DNA of 8,054 nt. It comes from Alphaproteobacteria bacterium (GTDB taxonomy: Bacteria; Pseudomonadota; Alphaproteobacteria; UBA7887). Of the stretch, positions 1-5,917 are shown piece after piece. The notes under the pieces were generated by a model. That model was given only the letters and a program-made list of their open reading frames with translations. It made no database searches and was not told the origin of the DNA. Every line of letters begins with the position of its first letter. Position 1 is the stretch's first letter. The DNA lies in assembly GCA_028289725.1 (NCBI GenBank), contig JANQOH010000222.1:1-8054 (forward strand). The letters run 5' to 3'. Both the position numbers and the translations under genes were made by a program.

Positions 1-77
1 TCACGATCACCGCTATCCGGGACGTGACGCCGATACCGCACAATGGGTGCCGTCCACCGAAACGGCGGCGCGTGTAG
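1..77 (+). CDS. rpsK: 30S ribosomal protein S11, C-terminal end (partial)
   Basis: These are the last 24 codons of the gene, read from base 3 and ending at the TAG at 75-77. The 5' part lies outside the window. The translation holds the near-universal S11 ending RDVTPIPHNGCRPPKRRRV, which is diagnostic by itself. S11 sits on the platform of the small ribosomal subunit close to the mRNA exit region and the 3' end of 16S rRNA. The position just before rpoA is the usual alpha-operon order (rpsM, rpsK, rpoA, rplQ). The tail is rich in arginine and lysine, as expected for a segment that contacts rRNA. Nothing looks broken; the gene is cut only by the window edge. Confidence 0.96.
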   Translation, partial: TITAIRDVTPIPHNGCRPPKRRRV

Positions 78-89
78 CGGGGCCTATCT

Positions 90-176
90 GCCACCTCGAC
101 ATCGGGTGGCGTTCAAATCGTTGCTCGGCTGAGCAACGCGAAATTCGGAAATTTCGGCCGTCGGGGGAAGGCGGCC
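90..176 (+). other. Hairpin-rich rpsK-rpoA spacer
   Basis: The 119-base spacer between rpsK and rpoA (78-196) contains a run of inverted repeats. The first pairs GCCACC (90-95) with GGTGGC (105-110). The second pairs CGTTGCTC (119-126) with GAGCAACG (131-138) around a GGCT tetraloop. The third pairs CGAAATT (139-145) with AATTTCG (150-156) around a CGGA tetraloop. A weaker fourth pairs GCCG (157-160) with CGGC (172-175). The second and third stems abut with no base between them and are perfect. No T-run follows any stem, so these are not ordinary intrinsic terminators. In mRNA they could protect or define a processed 3' end of rpsK, pause polymerase, or tune RpoA output relative to the ribosomal proteins. 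The pairing is seen directly; a function is inference. Confidence 0.55.
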
Positions 177-184
177 ACACGCAT

Positions 185-188
185 GAGG
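185..188 (+). promoter_or_regulatory. Ribosome binding site fixing the rpoA GTG start
   Basis: GAGG at 185-188 lies 8 bases before the GTG at 197. The spacing and match to anti-Shine-Dalgarno support GTG197 as the rpoA start rather than the ATG at 47, which lies inside rpsK. Confidence 0.6.
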
Positions 189-196
189 TTCCGAGA

Positions 197-1213
197 GTGA
201 TTGAGAAGAACTGGCAAGAACTGATCAAGCCCGCAAAATTGGCGATCGAGTCGGGCGCCGATCCGTCGCGCGTTGCGAAGATCGTGGCCGAACCGCTTGA
301 ACGCGGCTTTGGCCTGACCTTGGGTAATGCGCTGCGCCGCGTGCTGCTGTCCAGCTTGCGCGGGTCGGCGATCACCAGCCTACGGATCGACAATGTTTTG
401 CACGAGTTCTCGTCTATCCCAGGGGTCCGCGAGGACGTTACCGACATCGTTTTGAACGTGAAGGCCGTGGCATTGAAGATGCACGGCGACGGGCCGAAGC
501 GGATCTCGCTCAAGGCGACGGGCCCAGGCCCGGTGACCGCCGGTCAGATCGAAACCGGCCACGACATCGAAATTCTGTCGCCGAATGTCGTCATTTGCAC
601 TTTGGATAAGGACGCCTCCATCCATTTCGAAATGACGGTTAATAATGGCATGGGATATGTCCCGGCGAGCCAGAACCGCCCGGCCGATGCGCCGATCGGA
701 TTGGTTCCGGTAGACGCGCTGTACAGTCCGGTGCGCAAGGTCTCGTATCAAATCGAAAACACGCGTGTCGGGCAGGTGACCGATTACGACAAGCTTTCGA
801 TGAATGTCGAGACAGACGGCACAGTCACCCCGGAAGATGCCGTCGCACTGGCGGCGCGCATCCTCACGGATCAACTACAGTTGTTTATCAACTTCGAAGA
901 GCCCGAGCGCGCGACGGCCGCCGAGGTTGGTCGCGAACCGGCGTTCAATCCCAATTTGCTGCGCAAAGTCGACGAACTGGAACTCTCCGTTCGCTCGGCC
1001 AATTGCCTGAAGAACGACAACATCATCTACATCGGCGACTTGGTGCAAAAAACTGAGGCGGAGATGCTTCGGACGCCGAATTTCGGCCGCAAGTCGCTCA
1101 ACGAAATCAAGGAGGTCCTGTCACAAATGGGGCTGCATCTCGGCATGCAGATTCCGGACTGGCCGCCTGAGAACATCGAAGATATGGCGAAGCGTCTCGA
1201 CGAGCCGTTTTAG
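197..1213 (+). CDS. rpoA: DNA-directed RNA polymerase subunit alpha
   Basis: This is the alpha subunit, which dimerises to nucleate assembly of core RNA polymerase and binds promoter UP elements and activators through its C-terminal domain. From GTG197 it is 338 residues, the usual alphaproteobacterial length, and opens with IEKNWQELIKP. The N-terminal dimerisation domain spans about residues 1-230 and includes the GFGLTLGNALRRVLLSSL helix region at about 38-54. A charged linker covers about 231-250. The helix-hairpin-helix C-terminal domain covers about 252-320, with VRSANCLK at 265-272 (its arginine matches the DNA-contacting R265 of E. coli) and TPNFGRKSLNEIK near 293-305. An in-frame ATG at 47 would add 50 residues, but it overlaps rpsK and gives no family-like sequence. 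The stop TAG is 23 bases before rplQ, so the two are probably co-transcribed. No key region is missing. Confidence 0.97.
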   Translation: MIEKNWQELIKPAKLAIESGADPSRVAKIVAEPLERGFGLTLGNALRRVLLSSLRGSAITSLRIDNVLHEFSSIPGVREDVTDIVLNVKAVALKMHGDGPKRISLKATGPGPVTAGQIETGHDIEILSPNVVICTLDKDASIHFEMTVNNGMGYVPASQNRPADAPIGLVPVDALYSPVRKVSYQIENTRVGQVTDYDKLSMNVETDGTVTPEDAVALAARILTDQLQLFINFEEPERATAAEVGREPAFNPNLLRKVDELELSVRSANCLKNDNIIYIGDLVQKTEAEMLRTPNFGRKSLNEIKEVLSQMGLHLGMQIPDWPPENIEDMAKRLDEPF

Positions 1214-1236
1214 GCCGAGAGACCGGAGGACGACCA

Positions 1237-1671
1237 ATGCGACATCGAATGAGTGGGCGGAAGCTCAACCGCACCAGCAGCCATCGGAAGGCCCTGTTCA
1301 TCAACATGGCGGCGGCGCTGATCAAGCACGAGCAAATCACGACCACTTTGCCGAAAGCGAAAGATTTGCGACCCATCGCGGATCGACTAATCACGCTCGG
1401 CAAGCGCGGAACTTTGCACGCGCGTCGGCAAGCGTTGTCGCGGCTCGGTGGTGATGCCAAGTTAGTCGACAAATTGTTCACGACTTTGAGTGAGCGCTAT
1501 GGCGACCGGCGCGGCGGCTACACTCGCGTATTGCGCGCCGGTTTTCGTTACGGCGATTCCGCGCCGATGGCGGTGATCGAATTGGTGGATCGCGACGTGG
1601 ATGCCAAGGGCCAAGACTCGGGACCGGTCCAAGAGACGGATGAGGCGGAAGAAGAGGCGGTTGTCGCGTAA
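1237..1671 (+). CDS. rplQ: 50S ribosomal protein L17
   Basis: L17 is a large-subunit protein that lies near the peptide exit tunnel. The start ATG has a strong GGAGGA (1225-1230) 6 bases upstream. The 144-residue product matches the family along its whole core: MRHRMSGRKLNRTSSHRKAL at 1-20, KHEQITTTLPKAKDLRPIAD at 30-49, and GGYTRVLRAGFRYGDSAPMA at 93-112. The core ends near residue 120. A tail of about 24 residues follows, carrying VDAKGQDSGP and then an acidic patch (DEAEEE, 135-140). L17 in E. coli is shorter; tails of this sort are common in alphaproteobacteria, so this looks like lineage wording rather than a fusion. It is the last gene of the alpha operon, followed by a terminator 26 bases after the stop. 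Confidence 0.97.
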   Translation: MRHRMSGRKLNRTSSHRKALFINMAAALIKHEQITTTLPKAKDLRPIADRLITLGKRGTLHARRQALSRLGGDAKLVDKLFTTLSERYGDRRGGYTRVLRAGFRYGDSAPMAVIELVDRDVDAKGQDSGPVQETDEAEEEAVVA

Positions 1672-1697
1672 GCCGAATGACCAAGTGTGTTTGAGGC

Positions 1698-1730
1698 GGG
1701 GCGGTCCATGGGGCTGCCCCTTCTTGTTTT
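1698..1730 (+). terminator. Rho-independent terminator of the rpoA-rplQ operon
   Basis: Bases 1698-1707 pair with 1711-1720 to make a 10-bp stem (two G-U wobbles) around an ATG triloop. The base of the stem is GGGG/CCCC. A T-rich run, TTCTTGTTTT (1721-1730), follows directly. Strong GC stem plus U-tract is the standard intrinsic terminator layout. Its position 26 bases after the rplQ stop suggests it ends the ribosomal-protein operon and separates it from the protease gene. The tail is interrupted by C and G, so some readthrough is possible. Confidence 0.8.
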
Positions 1731-1748
1731 CACGGGTTAAGGTAAGGT

Positions 1749-1768
1749 CACGAGTCCATGAATTCGTG
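1749..1768 (+). promoter_or_regulatory. Imperfect inverted repeat in the protease-gene leader
   Basis: CACGA (1749-1753) and TCGTG (1764-1768) form the arms of a 20-base dyad in which 16 positions are symmetric. As RNA it gives a 7-bp stem with one wobble and a 6-base loop. It sits 17 bases before the ATG of the Do-type protease gene, in the only gap where a promoter for the downstream operon could lie. It may be an operator half-site pair or a leader hairpin, or chance. I could not assign convincing -35 and -10 boxes in 1731-1785. Confidence 0.3.
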
Positions 1769-1785
1769 CGAGATTTGAGATTCTG

Positions 1786-3204
1786 ATGCGCGCGTTTTTC
1801 TCTCCGGAAATCGTGATACTTCGACTTTTCATAAGTGTGGCGATGGGCAGCCTGTGCGGCCAGATTGCCTTCGCGCAAGATCGAGTCGTGCCGGAGTCAC
1901 TCGCGCAGGTTCAACTTTCTTACGCGCCGTTGGTCGATCTGGTGGCCCCGGCCGTGGTCAGTATTTACACGCAGCGCGTGGTGGCGACGCGGCGCACCAA
2001 TCCGTTCTTTGACGATCCATTCTTTCAGCGCTTTTTCGGCCAGGCATTTCCGGAGATGCCACGTGAGCGCATCGAGAACGCGTTGGGCTCCGGCGTCATT
2101 GTTTCGCCCGATGGCATTATCGTCACCAATCTTCATGTCATTCGCGATAGCGATCAGATTACGGTCGCGCTGGCGGATAGGCGCGAATTCGAAGCAACCG
2201 TGGTGGGTGCGGACGAGGCGACCGATTTGGCGGTCCTGCGTATCGATGCACCGAGCCTGGATTTGCCGTATCTGGACCTGGGCGACTCAGATGCGGCGCG
2301 CGTCGGCGATATTGTTCTAGCAATCGGAAATCCGTATGGCGTCGGCCAAACCGTCACCAGCGGCATTATCTCCGCTCAAGCACGCACCGGGCTCCGTGGC
2401 GGCGCTTTCATACAGACAGACGCGGCAATCAACCCCGGTAATTCGGGTGGCGCCCTGATCACGTTGAACGGCAAACTGATCGGGATCAACACCATCATCG
2501 TATCGGGATCCGGCGGCTCGGTCGGCATCGGCTTTGCCATTCCTTCGAATTTGGTTCGAGTTGTGGTCGAAGGCATGGTGGCAAGCGGCCGCGTCGTTCG
2601 GCCTTGGGTCGGTCTCGACGTTCAGTCCGTTACGTCCGATATCGCCCGCTCGATCGGGCAGGAACGTCCAACCGGCGTGCTGGTCAATCAAGTCCATCCG
2701 CTCAGCCCCGGGCAACAGGCCGGGCTTGAAATTGGCGACGTTGTGTTGGCGGTGGACGGGCATTCGATCTTCGACATGGATGGTTTCGAGTTCCGGCTTT
2801 CGACGCGGCGGATTGGCGAGACGGCCGCTTTGACCGTGCTGCGACGAGGGGAGCGATCTGAGGTGGTTATCGAGTTGATCGAGGCGCCCGAGACGCCGCC
2901 CCGCGATCAACGCCGGCTTGCCGGCGCACACCCGTTGGCGGGGGCAACGGTGGCCAATTTGTCGCCGGCCTTGGCCATCGAACTCGGCCTCAGCACAATG
3001 CTGACCGGTGTCATCGTGCTCCGTGTCGAGCGCGGTCCGGCATCGCGCTTGGGCGTCCGGCCCGGCGATATTGTGATTGAGGTGGCAGATCAGCGGATCG
3101 AAACGACAGAATCGCTCGATGCGGTGCTCGCCGCGCCGCGGTCGCAATGGCCGATCGCGATCAACCGGGATGGCCAAATCATGCGCGTCGTCGTGCGCGG
3201 TTGA
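1786..3204 (+). CDS. degP: Do-family (DegP/DegQ/MucD-like) periplasmic serine protease
   Basis: This is a trypsin-like periplasmic protease of the HtrA/Do family, which degrades or refolds damaged envelope proteins. The 472-residue product starts with a signal peptide: a hydrophobic stretch at about 8-28 and a likely cleavage after AFA (28-30), before QDR. The catalytic triad is visible as His117 in TNLHVI, Asp147 in ATDLAVLRI and Ser220 in GNSGGAL. The Phe-rich segment NPFFDDPFFQRFFG (72-85) matches the regulatory LA-loop region of Do proteases. Two PDZ domains follow, at about 275-365 and 385-470, with carboxylate-binding and GD(V/I)V motifs such as GLEIGDVVLAV and GVRPGDIVIEV. Length and two PDZ domains fit DegP/DegQ; which of DegP, DegQ or MucD it is cannot be told from sequence alone. 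The Shine-Dalgarno is weak. Its TGA shares a base with the rarA ATG (TGATG). Confidence 0.93.
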   Translation: MRAFFSPEIVILRLFISVAMGSLCGQIAFAQDRVVPESLAQVQLSYAPLVDLVAPAVVSIYTQRVVATRRTNPFFDDPFFQRFFGQAFPEMPRERIENALGSGVIVSPDGIIVTNLHVIRDSDQITVALADRREFEATVVGADEATDLAVLRIDAPSLDLPYLDLGDSDAARVGDIVLAIGNPYGVGQTVTSGIISAQARTGLRGGAFIQTDAAINPGNSGGALITLNGKLIGINTIIVSGSGGSVGIGFAIPSNLVRVVVEGMVASGRVVRPWVGLDVQSVTSDIARSIGQERPTGVLVNQVHPLSPGQQAGLEIGDVVLAVDGHSIFDMDGFEFRLSTRRIGETAALTVLRRGERSEVVIELIEAPETPPRDQRRLAGAHPLAGATVANLSPALAIELGLSTMLTGVIVLRVERGPASRLGVRPGDIVIEVADQRIETTESLDAVLAAPRSQWPIAINRDGQIMRVVVRG

Positions 3205-4532
3205 TGACCAACCTGTTCGAAGCGGCGGGACTTGAAGAGGGCGCGCCGCGTCCGCTCGCAGATCGGCTGCGCCCGGATCGACTGGAACAGGTGCTTGGCC
3301 AAGATCACCTGCTTGCGCCGGACGGTCCGTTGGGCCGTATGGTCGGCGTGCGCCAGCTTGCGTCGCACATTCTTTGGGGGCCGCCCGGCTGCGGCAAAAC
3401 CACGATCGCACGGTTGCTTGCCGAAGCCTGTGATCTCGAATTCGAGCCCTTGTCGGCCGTCTTCTCGGGTGTATCCGACTTGCGCAAAGTCTTTGCCCGC
3501 GCCGAGGAGCGCCGCGAGACAGGGCAGGGAACGCTGTTGTTCGTCGATGAAATCCACCGGTTCAATCGCGCGCAACAAGACGCGTTCTTGCCTTATGTCG
3601 AGGCCGGCACCGTCATACTGGTGGGTGCAACAACGGAAAATCCGTCCTTCGAACTGAACGCAGCCTTGCTGTCTCGCTGTCAAGTTCTGGTGCTCCATCG
3701 GCTCGATCGATTGGCGCTTGAAACGCTAATCACACGTGCGGAAGCCAGTGAAGGCCGGTCGCTGCCACTGGACGATGAAGCGCGCAGCGCTCTCGTTGCC
3801 ATGGCCGACGGCGACGGACGCTATCTCCTTAATATGGTGGAGATGCTCTACCAGCTGGGATCCGGCGCGGTTTTGGATTCGGCGGGGCTTGCACGCGCTG
3901 TCCAACAGCGTGCGCCGGTTTACGACAAGGCACAGGAAGGTCACTACAATCTGATCAGCGCGCTGCATAAGAGCCTGCGGGGTTCGGACGTGGATGCGTC
4001 ACTTTATTGGCTGGCGCGCATGTTCGCCGGCGGCGAAGATCCGCTCTATGTCGTTCGCCGCCTTGTTCGATTTGCATCGGAAGATGTCGGACTGGCCGAT
4101 CCGCAAGCTTTGGTTCAAGCCTTGGCGGCCAAGGATGCGTACCATTTCGTTGGCACGCCCGAAGGGGAATTGGCGATTGCGCAAGCCGTCATCTATCTCG
4201 CCACCGCACCGAAATCGAACGCGGCCTACCGGGCGTTTGGTGCTGCGTCGCGCGCCGCGCGTGAGTCGGGTTCGTTGATGCCGCCGAAACATATTTTGAA
4301 TGCGCCAACATCGCTCATGCGCGATCTTGGGTACGGTGCCGGCTACGCCTACGACCACGATACGGAAGACGGTTTTTCCGGCCAGAACTACTTCCCGGAT
4401 GAGATGCCGCGCGAGACTTACTATCAGCCCGTCGAACGCGGGTTTGAGCGTGAAATTGCCAAGAGATTGGAATATTGGCAGCGTTTGCGCGCGGCAACTC
4501 CGGATGGTCAGGACTCGGACGAGGGGGCGTGA
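3204..4532 (+). CDS. rarA: Replication-associated recombination protein A (AAA+ ATPase)
   Basis: RarA (MgsA), the bacterial relative of Mgs1/WRNIP1, is a tetrameric AAA+ ATPase related to clamp-loader subunits. It acts at stalled or gapped replication forks. The 442-residue product, close to the E. coli length, opens MTNLFEAAG and has RPDRLEQVLGQDHLL at 23-37. Walker A is GPPGCGKTT (59-67), Walker B LLFVDEIH (111-118), sensor 1 lies in GATTENPSF (141-149), and the likely arginine finger is Arg158 in LLSRCQ. The C-terminal MgsA region contains GHYNLISALHKSLRGSD (246-262) and ends with NYFPDEMPRETYYQP at about 395-409. An in-frame ATG at 3147 would add 19 residues inside the protease gene. The ATG at 3204 is preferred because it overlaps the upstream TGA and begins at the conserved start of the protein. 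Confidence 0.96.
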   Translation: MTNLFEAAGLEEGAPRPLADRLRPDRLEQVLGQDHLLAPDGPLGRMVGVRQLASHILWGPPGCGKTTIARLLAEACDLEFEPLSAVFSGVSDLRKVFARAEERRETGQGTLLFVDEIHRFNRAQQDAFLPYVEAGTVILVGATTENPSFELNAALLSRCQVLVLHRLDRLALETLITRAEASEGRSLPLDDEARSALVAMADGDGRYLLNMVEMLYQLGSGAVLDSAGLARAVQQRAPVYDKAQEGHYNLISALHKSLRGSDVDASLYWLARMFAGGEDPLYVVRRLVRFASEDVGLADPQALVQALAAKDAYHFVGTPEGELAIAQAVIYLATAPKSNAAYRAFGAASRAARESGSLMPPKHILNAPTSLMRDLGYGAGYAYDHDTEDGFSGQNYFPDEMPRETYYQPVERGFEREIAKRLEYWQRLRAATPDGQDSDEGA

Positions 4533-4541
4533 AAACCTGGC

Positions 4542-4931
4542 ATGGGATCCATCAGTACAATTCTTGCGGTTGCGCTCGGAGGCGCTGTTGGCGCGGTGGC
4601 GCGTCACTTCACCATGTCGGCGGTCGAGATTTGGGGCGGCGCGGCTTTTCCCTTCGGCACGCTCCTGGTCAATGTCTTGGGTTCTTTTGTCCTGGGCGCA
4701 CTCGTGGCGCTCGGCGGGCTGGCTTGGTCGCCAAGTGAAGAGGTGAAAACGTTTCTGGTTGTCGGTCTGCTCGGATCCTTCACGACATTTTCGGCCTTTT
4801 CGCTGGACACCGTGGCGCTCTTTGAACGCGGCAATTACGCTTTGTGCGGCATCTATATCGGCGTCTCGGTGGTACTTTCGATCGTCGGTTTGATTGCGGG
4901 ACTGCAGCTTGTGCGGTGGAGCATGGGGTGA
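4542..4931 (+). CDS. crcB: Fluoride ion channel CrcB/FluC
   Basis: This is a small inner-membrane fluoride exporter that works as an antiparallel dual-topology homodimer. The 129-residue product has four hydrophobic helices at about 5-24, 37-60, 69-91 and 101-125. Family signatures are present: GGAVGAVARHF (13-23), FGTLLVNVLGSF (38-49) with the pore Asn44, and GLLGSFTTFSAFS (75-87) with Phe80 and Phe83 in the places of the fluoride-coordinating phenylalanines and the central sodium site. The start ATG lies 9 bases after the rarA stop with only a weak Shine-Dalgarno, so it may depend on coupling to rarA. No fluoride riboswitch fits in the gap. Only one crcB copy is in view, which agrees with a homodimer. 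The family call is firm. Confidence 0.95.
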   Translation: MGSISTILAVALGGAVGAVARHFTMSAVEIWGGAAFPFGTLLVNVLGSFVLGALVALGGLAWSPSEEVKTFLVVGLLGSFTTFSAFSLDTVALFERGNYALCGIYIGVSVVLSIVGLIAGLQLVRWSMG

Positions 4932-5917
4932 CCGCCTTCACCACAGTTGAGGTTTCGGAGGCAGATCAAGGAACCCGGTTAGATCGTTGGTTTGCAAAGA
5001 ATTATCCTGATCTACCACGCGGCCGGCTCCAAAAAATGCTGCGCACCGGCCAGATCCGCGTGGACGGCAAGCGGGCCCGCCCGGGAACGCGACTGGATGG
5101 TGGCGAACAAGTGCGCGTGCCACCGTTGGCTCGCAAAGCAACGCCGGTCCCCCGCAAATCTGGGGCTGTGGAGCCGAGGCCCGACGAAATTGCGGATCTA
5201 AGGGCGCGCGTTCTGTACCGCGATGACGACATGATCGCGCTCGACAAGCCCTCCGGCCTCGCCGTGCAAGGCGGCTCCCGGCAAGTCCGGCACCTCGATG
5301 CGCTGGCGAGCGCGCTGCAGTTCGAGGCTGCCGACCCGCCCCGGTTGGTTCATCGGCTCGACAAGGATACGAGCGGGGTGTTGTTACTTGCTCGCACTGC
5401 TCAGGCGGCGCGCCGCCTGACCGCTCTGTTTCGCACGGGAGAGGTCCAGAAAATGTACTGGGCCATCGTTGTGGGGGCGCCCGATCCACGCACCGGCGTG
5501 ATCGATCAACCGCTTGCCAAAGGCGGAGCGGGCGGGCGCGAACGAATGACGACGGATGAGACGGAGGGCGTGACCGCCGTGACCCGTTATCGAACGATTG
5601 CGCGGTCTGATGGTTTAGCCGCCTGGCTGGCGCTGGCGCCGTTGACCGGACGCACGCACCAGCTCCGCGCGCACTGTGCCTCGGCTGGATTTCCGATCCT
5701 CCACGACGGTAAATATGGCGGCAAAACGGCCTATCTTACTGACCATATTGGTGATCTGCCGCGGCGCTTGAATTTGCATGCACGGGAGCTGGTGATGCCC
5801 CATCCAGATGGCGGAAATCTGCGGTTTAGAGCGGACCTGCCGGATCATATGAGGACGAGCTTTTCGGCGCTCGGCTTTGACTGGGACTCGCCGAAGGCCG
5901 AATTGGACGCGGTGTGA
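4928..5917 (+). CDS. rluC: RluC/RluD-family 23S rRNA pseudouridine synthase
   Basis: The enzyme isomerises uridines in 23S rRNA to pseudouridine. The 329-residue product from GTG4928 has an N-terminal S4 RNA-binding domain at about 15-65 (LDRWFAKNYPDLPRGRLQKM and GQIRVDGKRARPG). The catalytic domain follows, with the motif VHRLDKDTSGVLLLA (141-155) holding the nucleophile Asp145, then PLTGRTHQLRAH (238-249). GTG4928 is chosen over the upstream ATG at 4844: it forms a GTGA overlap with the crcB stop, has GGAG (4918-4921) 6 bases ahead, and yields the family-like start VTAFTTVEVSEADQGTRLDR. The extra 28 residues from 4844 lie within crcB and look unlike the family. Whether it modifies the RluC sites (955, 2504, 2580) or the RluD sites is not decidable here; the S4 domain and locus favour RluC. 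Confidence 0.92.
   Translation: MTAFTTVEVSEADQGTRLDRWFAKNYPDLPRGRLQKMLRTGQIRVDGKRARPGTRLDGGEQVRVPPLARKATPVPRKSGAVEPRPDEIADLRARVLYRDDDMIALDKPSGLAVQGGSRQVRHLDALASALQFEAADPPRLVHRLDKDTSGVLLLARTAQAARRLTALFRTGEVQKMYWAIVVGAPDPRTGVIDQPLAKGGAGGRERMTTDETEGVTAVTRYRTIARSDGLAAWLALAPLTGRTHQLRAHCASAGFPILHDGKYGGKTAYLTDHIGDLPRRLNLHARELVMPHPDGGNLRFRADLPDHMRTSFSALGFDWDSPKAELDAV
5401..5420 (+). repeat. Perfect 20-base palindrome inside rluC
   Basis: Bases 5401-5410 (TCAGGCGGCG) are followed at once by their exact reverse complement (5411-5420), with no spacer. The symmetry stops at both flanks. It covers codons for residues 159-165 (QAARRLT) of the pseudouridine synthase, 14 residues after the catalytic Asp. 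A zero-loop palindrome makes a poor RNA hairpin unless the central bases open, but it is a good shape for a dimeric DNA-binding protein. The protein needs here may explain much of it through GC-rich Ala and Arg codons. Confidence 0.6.

Noticed and set aside
1601..1786. 61-codon plus-strand open frame between rplQ and the protease gene
   Set aside because: It begins inside rplQ in another frame and runs through the terminator hairpin. The product is basic and shows no family resemblance.
1786..1875. Possible lipoprotein lipobox around Cys24 of the protease signal peptide
   Set aside because: The residues before the cysteine (GSL) do not fit a lipobox, which needs a small residue at -1. A standard signal peptidase I site after AFA fits better.
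2911..2926. Inverted repeat CGCCGGC/GCCGGCG in the linker between the PDZ domains
   Set aside because: It is short, GC-only, has a 2-base spacer and lies in mid-gene with no T-run. GC-rich coding DNA readily yields such matches.
2317..3411. 364-codon open frame on the minus strand
   Set aside because: It lies opposite the 3' half of the Do-type protease gene and the start of rarA. Its translation is low-complexity and rich in Arg, Pro and Asp, with no recognisable domain. This is the usual GC-rich mirror of a real coding frame.
4480..4541. Possible fluoride riboswitch before crcB
   Set aside because: A GGATGG stretch near 4502 recalls part of the motif, but the rest of the conserved sequence is absent and the stretch is coding for the rarA C-terminus.
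4844..4927. Upstream ATG extending the pseudouridine synthase by 28 residues
   Set aside because: The extension lies wholly within crcB, reads unlike the family, and is worse supported than the GTG at 4928, which has a Shine-Dalgarno and a GTGA overlap.
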